From Callipepla californica brunnescens (lineage: Eukaryota; Chordata; Aves; Galliformes; Odontophoridae), in contig JALIRH010000152.1 of the NCBI GenBank assembly GCA_023055505.1, positions 124,001-188,000 on the forward strand: a stretch of DNA of 64,000 nt, in the 5' to 3' direction. Positions 1 through 11,455 of the stretch are shown here, piece by piece; the first letter of the stretch is position 1; each line of letters begins with the position of its first letter. The notes below the pieces were generated by a model. It was not told the origin of the DNA. It saw only the letters and a list, made by a program, of their open reading frames with translations, and made no database searches. Both the position numbers and the translations under genes were made by a program.

Positions 1-3000
1 CCTTGTCACCGGAGCATCGGAATAGCCCCCTTTAAGAAGCAGAGAAAAAGCGGCAGAGAATTTGATGCTCGAACCGCGCTTAGCCGCGGATTCCGATTCA
101 ATCGCACCAGTCGCGGCTCCTGCTGCTTTTGCCGCTGAAGAAAGACGCTAGTCAGCCGGTAAAAGTGCACTGAATCGCGGCTTCAGTAATCAGCCGGTAG
201 CGGTTCTTCACCAACAAATCGCGGTTTACACGTGAAAGTGACTCCGTTTCAGGAGTTGTAAGTGTATGTATGCTGCATCCCAATGTTAGTGGGAGGGAAA
301 GTTTTAATTCTCATTCTGCTCTACTACTGAATGCAACGTATGTCTGCATCGTTCATTCATCTACGAGCACGTTTTCATTCTTTTCTCTGAGCAGTCTTGT
401 TACCTTTTTTAGTTCCTCTAGTTAATACCGTCACACAAGTTTTTCTTGCCAAACAAACAATTCATTCCCTTTTTCTTTTGGAACGGTATGGTATTCAGAG
501 CTAAAAAGTCCAATAGTAGCGTTAAGTACGTCAAGCTGTTTCTTCTACCAAATGTATGTTTGATTCCAACTCTTCTAAGTGTTCCCCAAAAGCACTGCCA
601 GTGCAGATTTGCTAAAGCCACTTTAAACAAACATAGCAAACCGGCAGCCTGTTAATGTTCGAACCGCGAAGAACTTTGAATTCAGCTCGAATAGCATCAA
701 TCACGGCTACTGCTGCTTTTGCCGCTGAAGAAAGACGCCAGTCAGACGGCAGCAGTGCACTGAATCGCGGCTTTTCAAAAATCAGCCGGTAGCGGTTCTT
801 CTCCAACAATTCGCGGTTTACACGTGAAAGTGACTCGGTTTCAGGAGTTGGAAGAGAATGTGTGCTGGATCCCAGTGTTAATGGGAAGGAAAGGTTTGAT
901 TCTCATTCTGCTCTGCTACTGAATGCAACGTATGTCTGCATCGTTCATTCATCTGCGAGCACGTTTTCATTCTTTTCTCTGACCAGTGCTCTTATCCTTT
1001 TTCCTTCCTTAATCTAATACACTCACTTGAATTTTCTTACAATACCGGCGGATCTTTCTCATTCTCTCTCAAAAAGGTATGTTTTTCAGAACTATGGAAG
1101 CAATGGAGAGACGTTAAGTACGGAAAGATAATTCCTCTCCCAAAGGTGTGTGTGATTCTACCGCTTCTAACTGTTCCCCAGAAAACCTTGTCACCGGAGC
1201 ATCGGAATAGCTCCCTTTAGAAGCAGAGAAAAAGCGGCAGAGAATTTGATGCTCGAACCGCGCTTAGCCGCGGATTCCGATTCAATCGCACCAGTCGCGG
1301 CTCCTGCTGCTTTTGCCGCTGAAGAAAGACGCCAGTCAGCCGGCTGCCGTGCACTGAATCGCGGCATCAATAATCAGCCGGTAGCGGTTTTTCTCCAACA
1401 AATCGCGGTTTACACGTGAAAGTGACTCCGTTTCAGGAGTTGAAAGTGTATGTATGCTGCATCCCAATTTTAGTGGGAGGGAAAGTTTTGATTCTCATTC
1501 TGCTCTGCTACTGAATGCAACGTATGTCTGCATTGTTCATTCATCTACGAGCACGTTTTCATTCTTTACTCTGACCAGTGTTGTTATTCTTTATCGTACT
1601 TCTAGTTAATACATGGAAAAACTTTTTCTTGTCGAACACAAGTATCTTTCGATTCTCTTTTGCAAAAGTATGGTATTCAGAGATAAAGAAGCAAAATAGA
1701 AAAGTTTATTACGGAAAGCTGTTTCTTCTACTAATTGCATTGTGTGATTGCACCGCTTCTAAATGTTCCCCAAAAACACTGTCATCTGAGCATTGCAAAA
1801 GCTCCCTTTAACAAACATAGCAAACCGGCAGTGTGCTACTGTTCGAACCGCGGAAAACCGTGAATCATGTTCGAATCGCATCAATCGCGGCTCCTGCTGC
1901 TTTTGCCGCTGAAGAAAGAAGCCAGTCAGTTGAAAAACGTGCACTGAATTGCGTCTTCAATAATCAGCCGGTAGCGTTTCTATTCCAACAAATCGCGGTT
2001 GAAACCTGAAAGTGACTCCAATTCTGATGTTGTAAGTGAATGGATGCTGGATCCCAGTGTTAGTGAGAAGGAAAGTTTTGAGTCTCATTCTGCTCTGCTA
2101 CTGAATGCAACGTATGTCTGCATCATTCATTCATCTACGAGCACGTTTTCATTCTTTTCTCTGAGCAGTCTTGTTATTCCTTTTCCTACCTCTTTTTAAT
2201 ATCGTCACACAAGTTTTTCTTGCCAAACAAACAATTCATTCCCTTTTTCTTTTGGAACGGTATGGTATTCAGAGCTAAAAAGTCCAATAGTAGCGTTCAG
2301 TACGTCAAGCTGTTTCTTCTACCAAACGCAAGTTTGATTCACCACTTCTAAGTGTTCCCCAAAAACACTGTCAGCGGAGCGTTGCAAAAGCCACTTTTAA
2401 CAAGCAAAGCAAACCGGCAGCGTGTTAATATTCGAACCGCGAAGAACCGCGTCTCAGGCTCGAATCGCATCAATCGCGGCACCTGCTGCTTTTGCCGCTG
2501 AAGAAAGACGCCAGTCAGCCGGTAAAAGTGCACTGAATCGCGGCTTCAGTAATCAGCCGTTAGCGGTTCTTCTCCAACAAATCGCGGTTTACACGTGAAA
2601 GTGACTCGGTTTCAGGAGTTGTAAGTGTATGTATGTTGCATCCCAATGTTAGTGGGAGGGAAAGTTTTAATTCTCATTCTGCTCTACTACTGAATGCAAC
2701 GTATGTCTGCATCGTTCATTCATCTACGAGCACGTTTTCATTCTTTTCTCTGACCAGTCTTGTTACCTTTTTTAGTTCCTCTAGTTAATACCGTCACACA
2801 AGTTTTTCTTGCCAAACAAACAATTCATTCCCTTTTTCTTTTGGAACGGTATGGTATTCAGAGCTAAAAAGTCAAATAGTAGCGTTAAGTACGTCAAGCT
2901 GTTTCTTCTATCAAATGTATATTTGATTCCAACTCTTCAAAGTGTTCCCCAAAAGCACTGCCAGTGCAGATTTGCTAAAGCCACTTTAAACAAACATAGC

Positions 3001-4355
3001 AAACCGGCAGCGTGTTAATGTTCGAACCGCGAAGAACCGCGTCTCAGGCTCGAATCGCATCAATCACGGCTACTGCTGCTTTTGCCGCTGAAGAAAGACG
3101 CCAGTCAGCCGGTAAAAGTGCACTGAATCGCGGCTTCAGTAATCAGCCGGTAGCGGTCCTATTCCAACAATTCGCGGTTTACACGTGAAAGTGACTCCGT
3201 TTCAGGAGTTGTAAGTGTATGTATGTTGCATCCCAATGTTAGTGGGAGGGAAAGTTTTAATTCTCATTCTGCTCTACTACTGAATGCAACGTATGTCTGC
3301 ATCGTTCATTCATCTACGAGCACGTTTTCATTCTTTTCTCTGACCAGTCTTGTTACCTTTTTTAGTTCCTCTAGTTAATATCGTCACACAAGTTTTTACT
3401 TGCCAAACAAACAATTCACTCCCTTTTTCTTTAAGAACGGTATGGTATTCAGAGCTAAAAAGTCAAATAGTAGCGTTAAGTACGTCAAACTGTTTCTTCT
3501 ACCAAATGTATGTTTGATTCACCACTTCTAAGTGTTCCCCAAAAACACTGTCACCGGAGCGTTGCAAAAGCCACTTTTAACAAGCAAAGCAAACCGGCAG
3601 CGTGTTAACGTTCGAACCGCGAAGAACCGCGTCTCAGGCTCGAATCTCATCAATCGCGGCTACTGCTGCTTTTGCCGCTGAAGAAAGACGCCAGTCAGGC
3701 GGCAGCAGTGCACTGAATCGCGGCTTTTCAAAAATCAGCCGGTAGCGGTCCTATTCCAACAATTCGCGGTTTACACGTGAAAGTGACTCGGTTTCTGGAG
3801 TTGGAAGAGAATGTGTGCTGGATCCCAGTGTTAATGGGAAGGAAAGTTTTGATTCTCATTCTGCTCTGCTACTGAATGCAACGTATGTCTGCATCGTTCA
3901 TTCATCTGCGAGCACGTTTTCATTCTTTTCTATGACCAGTGCTCTTATCCTTTTTACTTCCTCAATCTAACACATTCACTTCAATTTTCTTACAATACCC
4001 GCGGATCTTTCTCATTCTCTCTCAAAAAGGTATGTTTTTCAGAACTATGGAAGCAATGGAGAGGCGTTAAGTACGGAAAGCTGGTTCCTCTCCCAAAGGC
4101 GTGTGTGATTCCACCGCTTCTAAGTGTTCCCCAGAAAACCTTGTCACCTGAGCTTCCAATAGCCCCCTATAAGAAGCAGAGAAAAAGCGGCCGAGAGTTT
4201 GATGCTCGAACCGCGCTTAGCCGCGGATTCCCATTCACTCGCATCAATCGCGGCTCCTGCTGCTTTTGCCGCTGAAGAAAGACGCCAGTCAGCCGGCTGC
4301 CGTGCACTCAATAGCGCCTTCTCTAATCAGCCGGCATCGGTCCTATTCCAACACA
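1..4355 (+). repeat. ~590-bp tandem satellite, left block (about 7.5 units)
   Basis: A head-to-tail satellite that runs off the left edge. The landmark GCCGCTGAAGAAAGA recurs at 131, 721, 1315, 1905, 2494, 3084, 3674 and 4268, a spacing of 589-594 bp. Each unit has a well conserved core, from the landmark through an E-box (CACGTG) to a TTCATTCATCT stretch, and a variable part of two main kinds. Type A contains a TCTCTCTCAAAAAGGTATG stretch (about 1010-1180 and 3970-4130). Type B contains a CCAAACAAACAATTCA stretch (about 440-600, 2220, 2810, 3400). The unit near 1600-1750 is a third variant. Open frames of 60-77 codons recur with the unit but are not conserved as proteins. I do not recognise the family. 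The block stops inside a unit, next to the telomere-like array. Confidence 0.92.
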
Positions 4356-5785
4356 TACGCTAAAGGTAAACCTCACCCTACTCTCACCCTTACGCACCAG
4401 CTAACCCTGCCTCAATCCCTACATACAGATCAAATCCGAAAGCTAAACCTAACCTTAAACCTCAACTTCATGCTAACATCAACACTCAACCTAATCCTAT
4501 CCCTAAATAGAATCATCACATTGAGAAACACTTTCTCCCTAACCCTAATCCGAAATCGAATCCGAAACCTCAAAGAATCCCAAACCCTTTCCATAGCTCT
4601 AACCCAATGCTGAACCCTACCCTGACCCATTTTCACTACCCCTTACCATAAAACTCAATCAACACCAAAACCCACCCCTGTCACTAAACCTAACACTAAT
4701 TCTTATCCTAACCCTAACCCAAACACTTACCCTAATCCGAACCAAAACCCAAGCCCTAACCCGAGCATAAAGCCTTACCTTGCCCCTCATTCTATTCTGA
4801 ACCCTAACCGGAAACCTAACACTTACCCTAAGACCAACCCTTTCCCTAAACAGAAACCTATCCCTAGCAGAAGCGGAACCCAAGCAAAAACTCCTACTTT
4901 AACACCAACCCCAAGTTGATGCCCAAGCCTAAACCTGACACATAGCATCAGATTACCACAACCCTCACCTCAACTCTAACCCCAACCCTAACACTAAGAC
5001 TTACCCTAGCTATCTGATGGTCCTCATACCCTATTCCAATTCCTAAACCCAAGGCAAACACCACACCAAAAGCAATGCCTACCATTTTCCAAACCTGACA
5101 CTTAAAGTCAACCTAAACCTTACTCTAACCGTATATCAAACCCTGACCATTAGCCTCATTGTGACTCTAAGTCTGCCTTCAATCGAAATCTGACCCTAAA
5201 ACCAACCCCAACTCAAAGCCCAACCCTAAACCTAAAGCTAAGCATCAGATTACTGCAGATCTCACCTAACCTATCCCTACTTCTAACCCCAAACCCAATC
5301 CAAACGCCAAACCTATTCCTAACCTAACACTAAGCCAGAACCCAACCCAAGGCCTACCCCTTCTCTCAGCCTAACACTCAAACTAACCTAGACCCAAAAC
5401 CAACCCTAAATCAAATCCTAACCCTCCCCCTTACTCTATCCTGTACCCAAGCAAGGCGTAACCCTTCTCTGATCCTAAAACTAAAGAGAGCTCTACCCCA
5501 TACTCTAAACCTTCATCTACACCAAAACCTAACCCTATCCCTAATCCAAAACCTAACCCTAAACCTAACCCGAACTCTAACCTTAATCCTAAACCTAAAC
5601 CTTACCCTAACCCTAAGCCTAACCTTAACCCTAAGCCTTCTCTGAACCTCAAACTAAAGAGAACCCTAGCCCTTGCACTAAACCTTCAGCTACACAAAAA
5701 AATAACCCTAACCTAATCCTAAAACAAACCCTAAACCTAACCCAAAGCATCAGATTACCACAACCCTAACCTGACACCTACACTC
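4356..5785 (-). repeat. Degenerate telomere-like array, CCCTAA on the plus strand
   Basis: Dense but imperfect CCCTAA/CCTAAA/CCCTAAC repeats with scattered unique words. A longer period is visible. The word CATCAGATTACCACA occurs near 4949 and 5749, with a close variant near 5248, and a block ending in CTTCAGCTAC/CTTCATCTAC recurs near 5510 and 5680. The reverse complements of these words occur in the TTAGGG-oriented arrays at 46445-47052 and 59100-60700, so this is a diverged inverted relative of those subtelomeric blocks. The 115-aa and shorter open frames here are by-products of the repeat. Confidence 0.9.
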
Positions 5786-5938
5786 AAATGCATCCTTCCC
5801 CTTATTTGAAGCAAAGTGAAATCCTAAATGGAATTCATAGGAAGAGCGAATTCACCAATCTTCATCGTATACAATGCACAATACATATACAATATACATA
5901 CAAAGCGTACAAGGAAATGACTGAGTTTTCTCGTCTGT

Positions 5939-5969
5939 TAAAACAAAACAAAACAAAACAAAACAAAAA
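5939..5969. repeat. (AAAAC)n simple repeat
   Basis: About five copies of AAAAC ending in an A run, just past the integrase end of the minus-strand retrovirus. The surrounding 5790-5989 stretch is A/T-rich with no recognisable env. Confidence 0.85.
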
Positions 5970-5989
5970 AACGTTTTACATTTTTCTTA

Positions 5990-7100
5990 GAGTGGTTTGT
6001 AGATCGTCCGAAGTCTTGGACACCTCCCACTGGGGTCCTGTGTCACGGATTGGTCCTTTCACATGGCTTGCATGGATCCATCTGCGCTCAGCTGTCCGGA
6101 TGGCTGTTTCTGTTGTTAATAAAACAAGAAAAGGTCCTTCCCAGCGGGGAGTTAGAGATGACTCTTTCCACGTTTTAATTTAAACCTTGTCTCCTGGACT
6201 GATTCCATGTATTGCCATATCTAGCGGAGGCCGTTGGACCACCAGTCCTTCCATTCTTCATTCATTCCTTCTCTTATTCATTTCAATTCAATATTCCTGT
6301 ATTTTCTTCTACCTTGGGATGTTCCGATGGGAGTTCTAAATCATATGGCATTCCATATCCCATTTCAAAAGGTGATATTCCAGTCTCTCTTCTTCGTTCT
6401 GTTCTTCAGTTAAGTAGTGCCAGTGGCAAACACTTCATCCAAGACATCTTGGTTTCAATCATTCCTTTAGTAAGCCGCTTTGGAAGTTCCCCATTCGACC
6501 TTTCTACTTTTCCAGAGCTCTGTGGGTGCCATGGGGTGCGATATTCCCATTTGGTCCCCATTGGAGCTAAAGCCTCTTACACTGCCTTTAATACAAAGTG
6601 AGGGTCTCTAGCTGAATCTGCAACTTCCATGTTCCCATATCTGGGGATAATATGTTCGAACAATGTCTTGATTACTGTCTGGGCTGTTGCCCTAGCGGTG
6701 GGGTAGGCCTCCAGAAAATGTGTTCAATGGGCGATTCTTCCTAAGAAGTACTTCTATCTTCCAACCCTGGGGAGATCTGTGAAGTCTATCTGCATTTGAG
6801 CAAAAGGTCTGACAGCCCATTCCCTTCCTCCCTGTATTTTTTCCCTCAGTTGTTGTTTCTTTCCTTTCCTCCAAATCATCCAATGATCTACAATTCCTTT
6901 GGCTATGCTAGAAATGCCTATACACATCTATTTCATTGTGAATTGGTCCACCAAGGCCTGAAGCCCGCAATGAGTCTGCTTAGGAAATTCTCATCTTCTC
7001 CAAGCTTTAGGGATTACCTCTCTTCCATCAGCTAATAACCATTTTCCCTCCTTTTCCTCAACCTCCATTTGTCGGAGCCGCTCTTTTCGCTTCTTCATCA
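5990..7100 (-). pseudogene. Retroviral integrase remnant (class I ERV pol, C-terminal part)
   Basis: Conceptual translation of the minus strand shows integrase features spread over several frames. A QIDFTDLP stretch near 6772-6797 carries the first catalytic aspartate. A SGKVERSNGELP stretch near 6480-6510 carries the catalytic glutamate. The C-terminal domain (about 6000-6180) reads [11 protein letters not shown], then [17 protein letters not shown], typical of gammaretrovirus-like integrases. In life the enzyme joins viral DNA to host DNA. Several in-frame stops interrupt it, so no full protein can be made. It directly follows the RNase H remnant in pol order. Identification is secure; exact edges are approximate. 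Confidence 0.85.
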
Positions 7101-7690
7101 GCAAAATTAGTTCCCCTTATTTCAGCCGACATCGCCCTCTGGTGCCTTTCCGTGTACTACTGCGCTTTTCTCTGGTTCTCTTCTTGCCCTCAGAGTTTGT
7201 CTTCTTAACGACTGGTGAATTAACCCTTTCCCGGGTGAGTTTACCAATCCTCTTTCCTCCCATCTTTTTCCCAAGGTATGGACTACCCCATACGCATACC
7301 TAGAATCTGTAGAGATAGTCCCAATGCTTCCTTTCAACATTTGAAGGGCTGGAAGGATTGTATAGAATTTCACAGCCTGAGCTGACCACGTTCTGTCCAA
7401 TGCTCCCGATTCAATTACTGGAAATGTTTTCCCGTTTAGTAGAGCATCCCCTGATTTTCCTTTTCCTTCTACCACCCGGGAGGAGCCATCTACAAATCAT
7501 TTGCCCCCTTCTAATAACTTCTCCTCTTCTAAGTCCTCCCCTCTTTTAGCCTGATACTCTATACACTGAATGCAATCATGGCTTAAATCTTCATCTGGTT
7601 CCCCATAGAAAAATTGAGCAGGATTTGGCAAACTTGGAGTTTCTATTTCTAATTGAGGAGAATGGATTAGGATTCCTTCCTATTTCAATA
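7101..7690 (-). pseudogene. Retroviral RNase H remnant (class I ERV pol)
   Basis: A 117-codon minus-strand frame (7122-7475) contains ESGALDRTWSAQAVKFY, then ISTDSRYAYGVVHTLGKRWEE, which is RNase H type. The ESGALDRT and STDSRYA elements hold the expected catalytic E and D positions, and the segment continues toward the integrase with an HQSLRRQTLRARREP-like linker. RNase H degrades the RNA strand of the RNA-DNA hybrid during reverse transcription. Upstream to about 7690 the same domain continues in other frames with stops. The reading is broken. Confidence 0.85.
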
Positions 7691-9081
7691 GTCTAGCATC
7701 TGTAATCCACTTCTCTGCTTTTTCTTGGAGTACTCCCCTTATTGTCATGTGGACTATACACTTGTAATTCACCCCTGAAAGTCATCTTCCCTGCTTCTTC
7801 TACTAACAGAGCTACAGCAACTATTGCTCGTAGACAGGTAGGCCACCCACGGCTAACGGGATCCAAGAGTTTTGAAAAGTATCCTGCTGGCTTCTTCTTC
7901 CCGGCCCATTCCTGGCTCACTACTCCAAAAGCGATCCCTTCGTCTGTATTTACAAAAAGGGAAAATGGGCTTTTTAGATCAGGTAAGCTTAACGCTGGTG
8001 CATGAAGAAGATCTACCTTGAAGTCTTCTAATCTTTGCTCATCCTCCTGGCTCCACTTTCTTCAGCCATCTTGTACTAGTTTCTGCTATAAAAGCTTTAC
8101 CTTACTGCTATCATTCTCAATCCATTGTCGACAGCATCCTAGCAGCCCTAACATCTGCCTCACCTGCCTCTTGCCTCTTGGGGCTTTTCAAGATCAAATC
8201 CCATTTGCCCGTTCTGGATCTAATGTCTTATTTCCCTTGCTTAACCAATGTCCCAAATATTTCACTTCCTCTTCTGTAAATTGGCATTTTGCCTTTGAAA
8301 CTTGGAACCCCTTTGAACCAAAGAAATGCAATAGTTTAATGCTCTCCTGTCTAACTGTCTCCTCGCCTGCTCCAGCTAATAGTAAGTCATCTACATATTG
8401 CACTAAGGTTGCCTGTGGGTTTAGTTCATCAGTTTTTAGTACTTGCTCAAGGGCTTGCCCAAACAAGTTAGGGATTCTGTGAATCCCTGTGGGAGCACTG
8501 TCCCTCTGAGTTGTTGTTTTCTATGGGGGTTTGGATCTTCCCACTCGAAGACAAAGTAGTCTCTGCATTCTGCCGTCAGGGGGCAGGTCCAAAAAGCATC
8601 CTTGAAATCAATTCCACTATACTACTGAGATTCTGGCTTCAATTGACCGAGCAGCGGATAGGGGTTTGCCACTACTGGGAAGCGGGGAATTGTTCTCTCC
8701 TTAATTTCCCTTGAGTCGTGGACCAATCTGTATGTGCCATAAGGTTTTTTTTTTTACATGGAGTATGGGAGTATTCTAGGGAGACATACAAGGCTCTAAT
8801 AGTTCTTTAGATATTAATCTCTCCATTTCAGGTTGTAGCCCTGATTTACCTTCCTGTGAAATGGGATATTGTTTCACCCTAATTGGAATGCCTGGGTCCT
8901 TTAGAATCACTTCAAAGGGTTCTATGTCTAACTTCCCTACTGATTCTGGACTCTACCAAACTTCTGGGTTAATTCTAGCCTCATCTTCTATCGTTAGAGT
9001 ACGTTGCTGAACAGTTAATTCTCTATCTTTTACTTCCAAATGTATTCCTAACTCCACAATTCAATCTCTCCCTAGCAAATT
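7691..9081 (-). pseudogene. Reverse transcriptase remnant (class I ERV pol)
   Basis: The palm motif YVDDLLLAG lies at about 8370-8397 on the minus strand in a 90-codon frame (8194-8466), followed by a VKYLGHWLSKG stretch typical of the RT region after the active site. The fingers region is recognisable from about 8640 to 9080 but has stops. The connection region lies at 7693-7920 (a GYFSKLLDPVSRGWPTCLRA segment). A T-rich run at 8747-8755 lies in the fingers region. YVDD fits gammaretrovirus-like RT, as opposed to YMDD of class II or YIDD of ERVL. The gene is split over at least three frames and is non-functional. Confidence 0.88.
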
Positions 9082-9348
9082 CTATTCTGCTTCAGGTACC
9101 AATAAAAAAGACTCAGTTCCATAGGTGCTAGGTGATTCTATTTCTACCTGCTTTACAACAGGTACCATAAAAGGTTCCCCTTTTGTTCCAATTACTTGTA
9201 GCTCTTCCGAGGATAAAGAACATCCTCGAGGTAAATATTGAACAGTCGATCTTTCTGCCCCAGACTCTACCAAAAATTCCATTTCCTGACGCTGAGAACC
9301 CAATTTCAATTTTATCAAGGGCTTGTTTCTTTCCCAGGTCCCCAGCAC
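9082..9348 (-). pseudogene. Retroviral aspartic protease remnant (class I ERV)
   Basis: An 88-codon frame reads LIKLKLG near its start, then FLVESGAERSTV. This is the retropepsin active-site segment with the usual Asp-Thr/Ser-Gly changed to Glu-Ser-Gly, which should abolish catalysis. The frame ends near a LLVPEAE stretch and the polyprotein continues toward RT after a stop. It sits between the gag zinc knuckle and RT, as expected for a gammaretrovirus-like pro. Confidence 0.8.
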
Positions 9349-10830
9349 ATAGAGTCCCTGACCCCCTCAGTCCTCCTGAAACATTTGCTCGTCCCAGATT
9401 CTCTTTCTACAGTCTTTCTTCATGTGTCCCTTTTTCTGACAGTAGAAGCATTCAACTGTCCTCATATCTCTGGGTCTGTTCTGCTTGGGTTGAAGCGCAT
9501 TTTCTGCCCGAGGAATATTCCCTCTTCTCCTTGCCTGGAACGCCCCCTTCTGTCCTTCTCTTACCGCGGCTATCAGACTTCCAGCTTGCCTCTTCTGAGT
9601 CTCCTCCTCTCTCCTTAACGTATACTTTCTGAGCCTCTCTCAGCAATTCATCTAATCCTCTCTCCTGCCAGTCCTCCAGCTTCTCTAGTTTCCTTCCAAT
9701 ATCTGTCCAGGACCTAGCTTCAAACCGCGTTTTCAGGAGAGCTCGCCCCACGGGGTAGCAGGATCTAATCCTGAATAGAACTGTACATTTCTGCATAGTC
9801 TCTCTAACCACTCAGTAGGAGTTTCATCTTTTTTCCGTTGCTTGCCTTATTTGCCTTATTGATATTCTGTCCCCGAGGGACAGATTCTCTAATCCCTTGA
9901 ATAATAAGAACTCGCAAATCTGCCATGTGAGTACCATGTTCCTGGCTCTGATTATCCCAATTGGGCCGCTGTAAGGGTCACTTTAGATCTGCTCCTGGGC
10001 CAGACGGGTGTTGCTGATCCCAGATTCACGTACCTGCCCTCCTGATCATATCCCTTTCTTCTGCTCTAAATAGTATGCCCAAAATTGCCTGTGTTTCATC
10101 CCAAGTTTAATGGTTGGGACCTGAAGATTGATCTAGCCTCTCGGAGACCCCTCAAGGATCCTCCAGCAAATTCCCCATCTCCTTCTGAAATTCCCTTATG
10201 TATCTCCTGAGTTGAAGGGAACTGAAACATAGCCAGCTCCTGGCTTTGATCCTCCGGTAGCTACAGGTATTTCTCTTCAAGGGAGAACGTTTCCTCCTTG
10301 ACCCCTCTCCTGCCTAGCTTGCCTTCTAGTGATCCTTCTCCTAGGGAAGTCTAGGGGTTCACATTCAGGTTCATCTCCCAAGTCAGATTCAGCTTGCTCC
10401 GGCGGAGCCGCTGGATTCTGTTCGGGGGGAGCGTAAGGCGGGGGGATAGTGTATAATGTCCTCCTCTGTTGTATTCCTTTTTTTAATTAGGGGGAACAGA
10501 AAGGTTCCAATATCAGATTCTACACATCATTTGCATACTCACCATCTTCCAGATTCAAAGGCTGTTTTTCATTTGCATAAGCGTTTAGAGCCTGGCAGAT
10601 CCGGTCCTCAAAGGACCCAAATACTGGCCAGAACAGCTGATCTGCCCTTCTCTGCTTTCCTCCCCATACCTCCATACAGTCATGTACCATCTTCACCTCA
10701 CTCTTTCCTCGTCTAGAGGGAGAATCACCCCAATGTTTTAACATTAAACCTAGGGGACTTTCTAGTGGTATGTCCGGTAGCTTTACCTGCGAGCTGTACC
10801 TAGAGTTCGGAGCTACAGGTCTCTGCACAG
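9349..10830 (-). pseudogene. Retroviral gag remnant (matrix, capsid, nucleocapsid; class I ERV)
   Basis: Three pieces are visible. The matrix-like N-terminus (10520-10828) includes SPLGLMLKHWGDSPSRRGKS and LFWPVFGSFEDRICQALN, typical of class I ERV matrix. The end of capsid (9452-9811) includes LKTRFEARSWTDIGRKLEKL and GLDELLREAQKVYVK. A single zinc knuckle at 9409-9450 reads CFYCQKKGHMKKDC, a correct CX2CX4HX4C. Between 9812 and 10519 the capsid and linker are diverged, with stops and frameshifts. One CCHC box fits gammaretrovirus-type nucleocapsid. No intact Gag can be produced. Confidence 0.87.
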
Positions 10831-10905
10831 AAGTTCCCCAGCCCAGGGGCCGTCCGAAGACGGGGTGCTCCCCTGGAGTGGGAATTCCACAGCAGAGTCG
10901 CCTGG

Positions 10906-10923
10906 ATCCGAGTCACGGCACCA
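10906..10923 (-). other. Retroviral primer-binding site, tRNA-His type
   Basis: The minus strand reads TGGTGCCGTGACTCGGAT, complementary to the 3' end of tRNA-His. It lies 3 bases inside the LTR edge at 10927. Its position and orientation confirm that the element runs leftward. Confidence 0.85.
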
Positions 10924-10926
10924 AAT

Positions 10927-11348
10927 TGTTAGAGGTGTGAAGAGAACGATACGCACCAACTGTTGCCAACAGTAAGGAATTTATTGAGCAAGCAAGAAAT
11001 GAGCGGAACAGCGCTGGGCGGCTGGGAGTCTCCTCTGCACCAGAGGTGCTCAACAGGGCCCCCCAACCCCTCTTTTCATTGTCCCTTATCTCTGCATTCA
11101 TGTCTTATCTTTCTCTTCCTGGGCTGCGCTGGCTGTTATCTGGGGGTCGTTCTCTGCCTCCTGGCGATCGAGATGATGAAGGCCATAGTTTTCCTCAGCT
11201 CCGATCACGCGCGCTCAAGAGGAGATTTTCACTTCTTTTTCTTTTGCAGTTTCTCCAAAGGTCACTGCTATCTGTTGTTCATTGTCCAGGTGTTAGAACT
11301 AAGCGCTGTGGCTCCAACTTGCACAAACTACAGTTTTTAGACAAAACA
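10927..11348 (-). mobile_element. 5' LTR of the class I ERV
   Basis: The plus strand starts TGTTAGAGGTG next to the primer site and may end at AAAACA (11348), giving TGTT/AACA ends. The outer edge is uncertain and could extend toward 11450. A minus-strand AATAAA (10980-10985) fits a polyadenylation signal in R. The 62-125 codon frames in this interval are not genes. Confidence 0.7.
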
Positions 11349-11455
11349 TCGATATATCTCTTTTGAGACTTCTACAAACTACATAGTTCTCAGAAAAAAA
11401 AACACGCTGAAAAACACGGACACATCTGTCTCGAGTCGGTTTGATTAACAAGTAG
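11349..11455. other. Short unassigned stretch outside the LTR
   Basis: About 107 bases with an A run (11394-11403). The word CAAACTACA from the LTR end is repeated here. It could be LTR U3 or flank. Confidence 0.4.

Larger units (their letters stand above)
5786..11348 (-). mobile_element. Class I (gammaretrovirus-like) endogenous retrovirus, decayed, lacking env and 3' LTR
   Basis: Read on the minus strand the order is LTR (10927-11348), primer-binding site (10906-10923), gag (about 9400-10830), protease (about 9082-9348), RT (about 7690-9080), RNase H (about 7100-7690) and integrase (about 5990-7100). Every gene carries stops or frameshifts. The sequence changes to telomere-like repeat about 200 bp after the integrase end, so env and the 3' LTR are missing. 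CCCTAA arrays of the same orientation lie on both sides, consistent with insertion into such an array followed by loss of one end. The class I assignment rests on the YVDD RT motif, the single CCHC zinc knuckle, the integrase C-terminus and a tRNA-His-type primer site. Confidence 0.9.

Noticed and set aside
446..655. Recurring 60-77 codon frames in the 590-bp satellite as a gene family
   Set aside because: They are present in only some units, are broken by stops or frame changes in others, and lack conserved starts or domains.
5788..6183. 131-codon plus-strand frame
   Set aside because: It is the complement of the retroviral integrase C-terminus and adjoining A/T-rich tail.
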